This document shows, in pieces, positions 45,488-54,376 of a stretch of 64,000 bases of DNA (positions within the stretch are counted from its first letter, which is position 1; the number at the start of each line of letters is the position of its first letter). The notes beneath the pieces were generated by a model, which saw only the letters and a list, made by a program, of their open reading frames with translations, was not told the origin of the DNA and made no database searches. Source of the DNA: Mytilus edulis (lineage: Eukaryota; Mollusca; Bivalvia; Mytilida; Mytilidae); NCBI RefSeq assembly GCF_963676685.1, contig NC_092344.1, positions 96,254,749 through 96,318,748 of the forward strand. Reading direction: 5' to 3'. Position numbers and translations under genes: made by a program.

Positions 45488-47890
45488 TTTGTCAATGAAT
45501 GGTCTCCCTTGTTCTATGGTCACTTATGCGTTTAAAGTAACGCGATTTGCATTAGAAATGTAAGAACATTTGTACACCGATTAAGATTTCGAGCCAAATC
45601 AAAAAGAAAGTATGAAAATAGCATGTTTTGCTTTCCTTTACAGAAAAGGAAGGCTTTTAATTTAAAAGTGTAGAAAAGAGTTGGAATACAATGAATGAAC
45701 ATACGTCTTCGTCCCCTGCGATTTTGAGGATTTTTCACTACACATAATTTATTTAAAACATTTTTTTTAGACGAGGAACAAATTATCTTTCTGTTTGCCA
45801 CTTGCTATTTGTTTTTAATTAGTATTCTTCTACTTATACATTGTAATGACCACCTTCAACACGTTGAAATTTATTATTATATTGATATTTTGGGAGGCGA
45901 CTTTCCTGATATGGAACTTGCGCCCTATTTACACTTATCGTGATTGTTTTTTGGAGAAAAAAGAAAAAAAAAGTCTTAGTGTTTCGTGTTTTGTTTACTA
46001 CACGTGAGTTCTTAAGTTGTGAGGTTTTTTTTCAAAGTCTTTAATGTATTGTGGTTTTACTTTTGTAAAAAAATGTTTATTTTGTCGTTCTTGCTTTTGT
46101 TTCGTTGCATTGCTAATTACATAGTTGATTGCTTTGATATATAAGGTAGTAGTTGCTAATAAATATACACAAGTGTATAAATGAATCTTAATGTCCATCG
46201 CTGAAGATAGAGATTATATACTGCTTCCCGATAGCCCGGTGTCAATTATTTAATGAAAAATTGCCAAAAATATGTATGCGCCAGAAAAAAAGACTGTCGC
46301 ATACTTCTGTCACCTACATTGGGGTTAATAAAAGAAACAAAATATTATATATGAAATTCCCACAGATACCAAGAGACCAGTTTGAGTCATGGTCCCTTTG
46401 TTCAGTGAGGATTGTCGTGGTCTTTGTATTGACCCCGACTGCCCTCACTGACCATGAGACCACTGAATAATCAATCTGGTAATCAAATTTTGAACTGTAT
46501 CCCATTATTGACACCGTGACTTCGGGAACACGTTGAAGTATATGTCACTTGTACTTTTATAGCTAATATTTTAATTGTCTATAGTCGAGATTACTCTGAC
46601 GTCCAACGCCTGTTTTGCCAGACAAGCTGGGGCCGTGGGACGTCAGAGCTCATCCCATATCAAAAAGTCTTATAGATAAACGTCATGTTTTTCCTGTTTA
46701 AATGGTTTTGCACAAGTCATTTTGGGGCCCTTTATAGCTTACTGTTCGGTTTGAGCCAATGCTCTGTGTTGAAGACTGTACTTTCCCCTTTTATGGTTTT
46801 TCTTTTACAAATTGTGACTTGGATTGAGTGTTGTCTCATTGGCACTCATACATGTACCACATCTTCTTATATCTATGTTCTAGTTCTTTTCTTTTTGTTG
46901 AAATAAATCAGAAAGAAGAGAGTATCAGTATTTCTGTGACGTGAATGCCAATTTTCACTTGGGAAAAATACAAATCCTGATAAATAGAGGCTTGTCAGTT
47001 TGCCCCACTTATGAAAAATAGAAAAGTCCTTATGAATTAAGTCAATGAAAATCTAGGTTTTATCTTTTTGCATTAAGTGGGGCAATTAACGGGATTTAAC
47101 CCTTTTCACAAGTGGGACCAGTTTGTAAATCAGTTTGGGTTGATTTTTTTAAAAGTGGGGCGAGTTTGTAAACAATGGGGAGATTTGGTGTGGGGCGATT
47201 TGATGTGGGGCGATTAGCAAGATGGGCGATTTGTCCTGCTTCCATCCATACCATCAAAGACAATTACTTCTGAAGCAAAATATACATGTGTTATTTGTAA
47301 AAACAACACTTAACCCTATATTTTCATCTAATTGATTACTTCAAGGGTGTTATTCATCTGTCTGTATCGATACAAAAGATAGAAGTCCTGGATAAACACA
47401 TACCGGTACATGAATTTAAAACTTCCCTATTACTCTATAAAACCCTTAAAAAAATTCTAAAGATAACCCTGAAACGACAGGTACATGTAAGTAATTATGA
47501 AAATAACCAAAATAGTATCTAATATGCATGTCATCATTTAAAGCAAGCACTTTACTTTACCTGTTGATAATTAGCAGTTTATCATTATGATTCACATGCA
47601 GCAAAATTATAAATCAATATAACAAGGTGACATGATCTTGTATGATCCCAAAATAAATTAATTATTTGAAGATTTCTTGGTAATTCATTGTCATTACCTT
47701 GAGGAATCATTTTAGAAATTTGAAAATACAATGTTACATGTACAAATGCATTCTTTAATTGAAAAATCTTTCATGTAATGCACCAGAATATTATTTATAA
47801 CATCCAATTTTTACTATTTGATAAATGATATTACATCAATAAAGGGTTTATCCCTTATATAAATAGTGATCCTAACTGATGATTGTCTAG
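45488..47890. other. Spacer upstream of MRPS21 with repeats
   Basis: Should contain the MRPS21 promoter next to 45487. Holds an inverted pair CTCTGACGTCC / GGACGTCAGAG near 46590-46640, a minus-strand family A fragment (46686-46880) and a family H block (46960-47240, TGTGGGGCGATTTG repeats). I found no convincing coding exon; the 45532-45801 minus frame is not recognised. Confidence 0.45.
47856..47866 (+). promoter_or_regulatory. TATA-like or branch-site context before a candidate exon
   Basis: TATATAAATAG lies about 37-47 bases before an ATG at 47903. The same stretch holds CTAAC at 47872-47876 and TCTAG at 47886-47890, which could instead be branch site and acceptor of an intron. The sequence does not settle which. 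Confidence 0.3.
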
Positions 47891-48141
47891 GTGGTCATAC
47901 TTATGGGGGCTTTCTTTTATTATCTTATACTGCAACAATTGTTTTACCGAAATAACCTGGAATTTTTAAAGACAGAAATGAGAATCAGATGCTATGATAT
48001 CAGTCAATCGGCAAGATTTAACAATTCTCAAAATTCTTTGGCGACTAAAATCACCATTTTGCTGGCTAGATTATGGCCTGCTATCCATAAAAAGGATAGA
48101 TCAGAAAAAAAATTAGAAGATGTTAAGCAATATATAGTGGT

Positions 48142-48314
48142 TATCTTAGAGTGGTATAATCAGACTTTTTAGGCACAAATAAGAAATACTAGCTGGTTTT
48201 ACTTGTATTGATTCTAAACTCCATTTGCACATAAATCTCAACGTCATAAGTAGCATGACGTTACTATACATACATAGCGGTACCGCGAACGTCTAATGAA
48301 CACAGTCCTGAACA
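48142..48314 (-). repeat. 3' LTR of the BEL/Pao element
   Basis: 173 bases, identical by eye to the copy at 53891-54063. Its left edge abuts GTGGT. Confidence 0.93.
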
Positions 48315-48429
48315 TCCTGGGGGGCCGCGAATGAAAATTTAAGCAATAAATAAAGAAAAAACTTTAAAATGAAATAACTATTGTCTCTCAAATGAAATAA
48401 AACTTTAACTTTTAACACTTAAACAGTCT

Positions 48430-51400
48430 CTATGCTTTACGGAACGGTTGAATCCAACTTTTGATTTTCTCCTTGGCATCAGTTTTTGCTTTTCTGGTTG
48501 AAGTAATAGTGTTGTCACTTGAATCACACGGACTATCTGTTGATAAGAGTTCAAGTGGATATAGCTTACTTATTGGTCTAGACGTCGTGCCATTTTTAGT
48601 GCGTAAAATAGCAGACCTACAAAGTCCATCTCTCCCATAAACTAACTTAACGATAATCGCTATATTCCACACTGTCCTTGGGGTATCATCATGAATCTGT
48701 ACAATGTGGCCCACTTTAATGATTTGAGTGTTAATTCCGGTGTTTCTATGTTGTTCCCTAAGTGAAGTGAGGTATTCTCGTCGCCATCTGTTCCAAAAGT
48801 CGTGAATAATGCGTTTTTGAACACTAGATTGTCTATTTGCTGTGTAATGTGTTAAGTTTTGTACGTTCTCCTCACTGCTGAAATTAATTGTTCCTGAATA
48901 CGGTAAAGTTTTAACCCGTCTTCCATAGAGAAGATGAGACGGTGTAAGCGGTTCATCATCGGTAAGGTCTGTTGATACGTAGGTTAACGGACGATCATTT
49001 AATATAGCCTCTATCTCGATCACAATTGTCTCTAGCACTCTAAAAGTAACTAGTGCTCGTCCTAACACTTTCTTTATGCAATTCTTGGTCAAGCCGATCA
49101 ATCGTTCCCACCAACCACCATACCATGGTGCACGCTTCGGAATAAATTTCCACTGAGTTCCATATATGTTGAGTTGTTCCTGAATAGTATTAGATTTTGT
49201 AAGCATTTCAATTTCCTTCGCTGCTGCGGTATATGTTGTACAATTGTCAGACATCATGATTTTTGGTAACGATTTGCGGCTGGTGAATCTCCTAAACGCT
49301 AGAATGAATGTTTGTTCTGTAAGGTCTTCAACGATTTCCAAATGCACAGCTCTAGTGTTAGCGCAGGTGAATAGACAAATATATGCTTTACTAATACTGT
49401 TGCTTTTTGTTCTCACATTCAATGCTCCTGTGAAGTCGACACCGGTTACGGTAAACGGTGGTGAATCATTAAGTCTGTCGGACGGCAGTGGTGGTGGGTC
49501 GGGTGTATGATATGGTCTTCCGGTAATTTTACGGCAAATAACGCAATTACGGAGTATTGATTTCACACATTGTCGAATCGATGGAATCCAGTAAGACTGG
49601 CGAATAAATGTCACTGTACTTTCTAATCCAGAGTGAAAATTCTTTGCGTGTGCATCCATCACAATTAATTTACAAAATCTGTCTTTGTTCGGTATTAGTA
49701 CTGGAAATTTAGCTGATTCATCAATAGGTGCATTGTTAATTCTCCCGCCACAACGGATAATGTTCATTTTATCCATGTACAATCTAAGTTGCTTCACTAG
49801 CGCATTTTTCTCTGATTTGTTGTTTAAACTCTCAATAACATCCGGGTATTTACGCAGTTGCGAATCTCGAATCCATGAAGTCGAAGCAGTCTGAATTTCA
49901 TTGACACTAAGATTTCCTGTTAGTTTGTCATTATTTCTACAGTTGTTTATGAATCGGTACATGTATGCAGTTATACGCAAAAGTTTTTGGTATGAGCTGT
50001 AGCGTTGTATATCCATAATTTTACTTATTCCTTCATAAGATCTGATTTTCTGTTGCGGTTCACTAGTTGATTGTCCTTGCTCAATGGTAGTGCTAAGAAT
50101 GTGGGATTCTTTATTCTTCCACTGTGGCCAGTTTGATTTGTCAGTGAGCCATTCGGGTCCTTTCATCCAAAGATCCAATTCTAGGAATTTGGTTGCAGTT
50201 ACTCCTCTCGATAGCATATCTGCCGGATTTGAATCTGTCGGACAGTACTTCCATGTGTATTCTTGCGTAATTTCGTTAATTTCCTTCACTCGATTACTAA
50301 CGAAAACGGGTAATTGTTTCTCAGTAGTAAGCCAACTTAAAGTTATCTGACTGTCACTCCATAATGTGACGCTTGTAACATCCAAGTGCGATTTCAAATG
50401 CTTGACCAGTCTTGCGCCTATCAAAGCTGCACTGAGTTCTAACTTCGGAATTGTTAACTGTTTGAGTGGTGTCACTCGATTCTTTGACATGATAAGTACG
50501 GTTTCTTTTCCACTGACTGAATATGCGCATGCTCCATAGGCTTTCAAGCTTGCATCCGTAAACACATGTAATTCTACATTGTCTGATTTTTCTTTGAAAT
50601 ACGGTCTATTAATTTCCAAATGTGAACATTCATTAATATCTTTTAGAACACACTTCCATTCTGTTGTAATTTCAGATGTAAGAGGTTCATCCCAATTTAA
50701 TCCTTTCTCCCACAAAGTCTGCATAAGCATCTTACTACGCACAGTAACTGGACCAATAAGTCCGAGTGGATCATAGATTTTAGACGATTGTCTTAAAATC
50801 TCTCGTTTTGTCATACGTGTATCTTCAATATCGGTGTATTCCGGTTTGGCGAAAGTAAGTGTGTCGTTACAAGTGTTCCATCTCAATCCAAGCACTTTTA
50901 TGAGTTCATCTTTGTCTAATACGCTGTGTGAATTTGCGCGGTCTCGCAAAAGTTGAGAATTTGAAGACCATGAGCGCAAGTTAAATCCTGCTCTAATGAA
51001 TAAGTCTCTTGATGTATCAAAATATTTCAGTAATGCACTCTCTGTAGGAAAACTCGACAGTATATTATCAACATACAAATCGTTCTTTAAAGTGTCAGTA
51101 TATTCACAACGGTTCTCTCTCAAGTGTTTTTGTAGAACGGAATTCAGTATGAATGGCGATGAAGTGGCTCCAAATAATACAGACTTAAATCGGTAAGTTG
51201 ATAGTGGAGTTGATGGGTCTGTTGGTGTATCGAACCAAAAGAAACGTGTGACATCTCTATCCTGTGTCTCTAGTCCCACGTTCAAGAACGCCTTCTCTAT
51301 ATCAGTAGTAACGGCAAATTGGTGTAAACGAAATCTTAAAAGAATGCCGACTAAGTCATTTAAATTGGGTGGAGTAGTCATCAAACAATCATGAAGACTA

Positions 51401-53871
51401 GACGATTCTGGTGTTGCTTTACAACTGCAATCGAATACGACCCTGATTGGTGTTGTTGTTGAATCTTTTCTCACAGCATGATGCGGAATATAGTGTATTT
51501 TGCTCTTTTCATCGGCCTCATTAGTAATATCCACTTTCTCTATGAAGCCCCTTTTCTCCTGCTCAGCCATTATTTCTCCATATTTTTCCAGTAGTTTGGG
51601 TTCTTTGCTAAGTCTTCTTACTACACTTTCCGTCCTTCGTTGTGCAATGGCTTTATTTGTCGGTAACGTAGGGTGATCCTCTTTCCATGGTAACGTTACA
51701 AAATATCTGTTGTCATGGTAACGAATTTGTTTCTCTTCATAAGTCTTTTGAATATCCATCTGTTCTTCTAACTTTGAAGTGTCAATTTTCTCGGTAGCCA
51801 GTGACTCTATTTTCCAAAATTTCTCCAAGTCGTACTCATCGGTTTTTGTTGCGATCATCACGTTCATCATTGAAGCTCTCTTGTATCCATCTGTGTCAGA
51901 GTTGTGTGAATGTAGCGTTCCAGACAACAGGTATCCGATTTTTGATTGAACAGCTGTCGGTCCTTCGCCTCGGATAATATCATTCTGAACAATTGACCAG
52001 AAGTAATCAGCTCCAATTAGAATAGAAATTTCAAAGTTTTCATCTGCTGTTACTGGGTGAGCTAATTTGATTCCTGACAAATATGTAAGTTTTGCTGCTT
52101 GGCGTACATAGGTTCTCATCGGTACTGCGATCTCTGGAACGATCAAGACTCGAATCGGAAGTTTACCCTCTGTAGTTATGAGATATACCAATCCTGTACT
52201 CAAATGGCGAATTTTAGTACTATTTGCATTGTCTCCAAATCCGGATAGGTTAACGCTTTCAGTTCCAGTAGGTTTGAGTTTCAATTTTTCGGCTAATTCC
52301 TCTGTGATAAATGAGCGCTGTGCGCCTTCGTCAAACAATATTTTTGCATCAAGTATTTCATGTTCTGCACTTACTGGGTTAATTGCTGTCTTCAAAAGTA
52401 CACGATCTGTCGATTGCGAGTGTAAAACAGTGTCTGGTTCCTCCGCGTTGTGTTGAATTGTGCCTACGGTTATATCCCCTGTTGGTTTGTTGTCTTCATT
52501 TGTTTTAACATTGTCTTTGCAAATGCTGGTGTGATGACGTTTGTGACACTTGTTGCAAGTTTTTGTAGATTTACATGCGGACAAGCTATGGTGTCCTAGA
52601 CAGTTAAAGCATAAACGATCTTGTTTCACGATTGACATCCGGCCATTGTAATCAGATACTTTAGTGCAATTAACAGACGAGTGTGGCTCCTTACAGTACG
52701 CACAGAGTGGCTTGGGTTTAGTGTTAGTTGCGTTTGTATTCTTGTTACCTCTATTTCGATTACTATAATTTGTATTTGTCAGAAAGGCGGCGGTAGCTGT
52801 AGGGTGTTCAAACTGTTCTGAAGTTTTGCCTGCATCCATAATATAAAGTTCATCGAAAATTCCACGGCGTAATTCATTCAGTTGTAAATCTGTAGATCTA
52901 TATTGTCTGGCAAGATTTCTGCGGATTTCACCGGGTAGTTTGTTCATAATAATGGGCACTAAAAACGCTCCATATGTGTCTTCACTTTGACCTAATGACT
53001 CTAATCCTCTAATGTGTATCTCAATTTCATCGTAGTAGTTTTTCATGCTAGATATCGTGTATTTAGGGGCTGGTATATCAACTAGTGCTTGCATATACTT
53101 CTGTCTTATTACATGCGATTGTCCATATCTTTCTTGCAGTAAAGAAATAGCTTTCTCATAATTTGCATGTGTAAGCGCAAACCCTGTGACGGTTTTCAAT
53201 GCCTCATCATGGAGTAGTGACTTCAAATAATTAAATTTCTGAACGTTTCCAAGAGTAGTGTTTTCGTGAACGGATGTCTCGTATGAATCCCAAAATGACT
53301 GCCACTGCATAATATTACCATCAAAGGTAGGAAGATTCAATTTGGGCAACTTGTTGTACTCATTTAATCTAGTGTTACTACGTGAAAACTGAGTTTCCGG
53401 TACACGGAAGTTTGAATTACATGTATTCTGTTTATTGTATATCTCGGGTTGAGCATAACTTGGTTGATCATGAGCGGGTTGAGCATGAGCGGGCTGAGCA
53501 GAGGCGGGTTGAGCAGAGGCGGAATGTGAAGGGTCGCTATAACTGACAAAATCTTTTGCATTTGTACTGAGTGTGGATGTATTGACAAGAATGAGCTTTT
53601 GTATTTGCGTTATTTTTCCATCTAATGTGTAAGCATACTCATCTGAATCGACGATCTCGGCTTCTACTTCTCCTTCATCAAGATTTTCTAGAATGTCCTC
53701 ATTAAGTTTTTGTAGTGTCTCTTGTTTCTTCAACAGATTGTTCACAATTTTAGTTAACTCTTCAGTGTTCATGGGCTCATCTCCGTCGTCTCGGATGTCC
53801 TCAAATTTCTTCAAAAGTCGGGAAATAACGCTTCTGTGTCCTGCACGTATAGAACGTAGTTTGGAACTCAT
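48430..53871 (-). CDS. BEL/Pao Gag-Pol polyprotein
   Basis: The open frame runs from 53925 (1,831 codons), but its first 18 codons lie in the LTR and primer site. The Met at 53871 (MSSKLRSIRAG) is the more natural start. Numbering from 53925: coiled N-terminus, then Gag-like DUF1759 region (about 190-370, LNLPTFDGNIMQWQSFWD). Cysteine-histidine knuckles follow at about 408-470. The DUF1758 aspartic protease motif is at about 532 (LFDEGAQRSFIT). Reverse transcriptase has TTDIEKAF at about 872 and YVDN at about 952, where YVDD is usual. RNase H is at about 1123 (FTDASLKAYG). The HHCC zinc finger is at 1425-1461, the DDE integrase at about 1498, 1561 and 1607 (VDFTG, SDNCT, WWERL), and the DUF5641 tail at about 1733. 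No break in frame. Whether it is active is not known. Confidence 0.95.
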   Translation of the reverse strand: MSSKLRSIRAGHRSVISRLLKKFEDIRDDGDEPMNTEELTKIVNNLLKKQETLQKLNEDILENLDEGEVEAEIVDSDEYAYTLDGKITQIQKLILVNTSTLSTNAKDFVSYSDPSHSASAQPASAQPAHAQPAHDQPSYAQPEIYNKQNTCNSNFRVPETQFSRSNTRLNEYNKLPKLNLPTFDGNIMQWQSFWDSYETSVHENTTLGNVQKFNYLKSLLHDEALKTVTGFALTHANYEKAISLLQERYGQSHVIRQKYMQALVDIPAPKYTISSMKNYYDEIEIHIRGLESLGQSEDTYGAFLVPIIMNKLPGEIRRNLARQYRSTDLQLNELRRGIFDELYIMDAGKTSEQFEHPTATAAFLTNTNYSNRNRGNKNTNATNTKPKPLCAYCKEPHSSVNCTKVSDYNGRMSIVKQDRLCFNCLGHHSLSACKSTKTCNKCHKRHHTSICKDNVKTNEDNKPTGDITVGTIQHNAEEPDTVLHSQSTDRVLLKTAINPVSAEHEILDAKILFDEGAQRSFITEELAEKLKLKPTGTESVNLSGFGDNANSTKIRHLSTGLVYLITTEGKLPIRVLIVPEIAVPMRTYVRQAAKLTYLSGIKLAHPVTADENFEISILIGADYFWSIVQNDIIRGEGPTAVQSKIGYLLSGTLHSHNSDTDGYKRASMMNVMIATKTDEYDLEKFWKIESLATEKIDTSKLEEQMDIQKTYEEKQIRYHDNRYFVTLPWKEDHPTLPTNKAIAQRRTESVVRRLSKEPKLLEKYGEIMAEQEKRGFIEKVDITNEADEKSKIHYIPHHAVRKDSTTTPIRVVFDCSCKATPESSSLHDCLMTTPPNLNDLVGILLRFRLHQFAVTTDIEKAFLNVGLETQDRDVTRFFWFDTPTDPSTPLSTYRFKSVLFGATSSPFILNSVLQKHLRENRCEYTDTLKNDLYVDNILSSFPTESALLKYFDTSRDLFIRAGFNLRSWSSNSQLLRDRANSHSVLDKDELIKVLGLRWNTCNDTLTFAKPEYTDIEDTRMTKREILRQSSKIYDPLGLIGPVTVRSKMLMQTLWEKGLNWDEPLTSEITTEWKCVLKDINECSHLEINRPYFKEKSDNVELHVFTDASLKAYGACAYSVSGKETVLIMSKNRVTPLKQLTIPKLELSAALIGARLVKHLKSHLDVTSVTLWSDSQITLSWLTTEKQLPVFVSNRVKEINEITQEYTWKYCPTDSNPADMLSRGVTATKFLELDLWMKGPEWLTDKSNWPQWKNKESHILSTTIEQGQSTSEPQQKIRSYEGISKIMDIQRYSSYQKLLRITAYMYRFINNCRNNDKLTGNLSVNEIQTASTSWIRDSQLRKYPDVIESLNNKSEKNALVKQLRLYMDKMNIIRCGGRINNAPIDESAKFPVLIPNKDRFCKLIVMDAHAKNFHSGLESTVTFIRQSYWIPSIRQCVKSILRNCVICRKITGRPYHTPDPPPLPSDRLNDSPPFTVTGVDFTGALNVRTKSNSISKAYICLFTCANTRAVHLEIVEDLTEQTFILAFRRFTSRKSLPKIMMSDNCTTYTAAAKEIEMLTKSNTIQEQLNIYGTQWKFIPKRAPWYGGWWERLIGLTKNCIKKVLGRALVTFRVLETIVIEIEAILNDRPLTYVSTDLTDDEPLTPSHLLYGRRVKTLPYSGTINFSSEENVQNLTHYTANRQSSVQKRIIHDFWNRWRREYLTSLREQHRNTGINTQIIKVGHIVQIHDDTPRTVWNIAIIVKLVYGRDGLCRSAILRTKNGTTSRPISKLYPLELLSTDSPCDSSDNTITSTRKAKTDAKEKIKSWIQPFRKA

Positions 53872-53890
53872 CTTGGTCCTACGGCACCAA

Positions 53891-54063
53891 TATCTTAGAG
53901 TGGTATAATCAGACTTTTTAGGCACAAATAAGAAATACTAGCTGGTTTTACTTGTATTGATTCTAAACTCCATTTGCACATAAATCTCAACGTCATAAGT
54001 AGCATGACGTTACTATACATACATAGCGGTACCGCGAACGTCTAATGAACACAGTCCTGAACA
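53891..54063 (-). repeat. 5' LTR of the BEL/Pao element
   Basis: 173 bases, identical by eye to 48142-48314. The promoter of the element should lie here. It is followed on the right by the second GTGGT. Confidence 0.93.
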
Positions 54064-54159
54064 GTGGTGTTTAATGAGTCAAAAGACCAGGAAAAAGTGC
54101 AGATGAACTTAAGTTAAGCAAATAATTTTGAAATTTACAATTGACTATTGAACATGTTG

Positions 54160-54165
54160 AATAAA
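54160..54165 (+). promoter_or_regulatory. Polyadenylation signal of the interrupted exon
   Basis: AATAAA 43 bases after the TAA that ends the frame reopened at 54069. Confidence 0.4.
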
Positions 54166-54376
54166 AGACCTGGCACATTTTGTGGCTTTACATCTCAATG
54201 TTGCACTGGAGTGACAGGTGTCAACCTTTGTAACTAAGATGGTGAATATTTTTGTATAGAGTGTTTATTCACATACAAATGAGGATGGATAGCCATAAAG
54301 AAAACACTAAAATTAACATATACATATACATATAATGTAGATTTATAAATAGACTATTTTTTTTCAGATTGTAAAG

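Larger units (their letters stand above)
48142..54063 (-). mobile_element. BEL/Pao LTR retrotransposon, full length
   Basis: A 5,922-bp element lies on the minus strand. Two 173-bp LTRs read identical base for base by eye, and GTGGT is duplicated at 48137-48141 and 54064-54068. Read on its own strand it starts TGTTCAGGACTGTG and ends TCTAAGATA. One open polyprotein fills it. A primer-binding-like TGGTGCCGTAGGACC begins one base inside the 5' LTR; I could not assign its tRNA. Where a polypurine tract is expected before the 3' LTR the element strand reads GGCCCCCCAGGA, which is C-rich instead. Identical LTRs mean a very recent insertion. It is antisense to the interrupted exon and to Nup62. Confidence 0.95.
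47891..54117 (+). pseudogene. Candidate coding exon interrupted by the BEL/Pao insertion
   Basis: An open frame runs from a possible acceptor at 47890 (first ATG 47903) to 48141, then meets the retrotransposon. After the second copy of the duplicated GTGGT, the same frame continues from 54069 and ends at TAA 54115-54117; AATAAA follows at 54160-54165. Without the element the frame from 47903 is 95 residues. It starts MGAFFYYLILQQLFYRNN, a possible membrane segment, then becomes basic (LLARLWPAIHKKDR) and ends charged (YIVVFNESKDQEKVQMNLS). I do not recognise the protein. As it stands, the frame runs into LTR sequence and ends ILEWYNQTF. The continuation of frame across the empty site and the poly(A) signal argue for a real gene end; the short length argues for caution. 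Confidence 0.45.

Noticed and set aside
45532-45801. Minus-strand 89-codon frame just upstream of MRPS21
   Set aside because: No recognisable motif; it lies where the promoter and spacer are expected.
49244-53908. Several plus-strand frames of 65-92 codons
   Set aside because: Antisense shadows of the BEL/Pao polyprotein.
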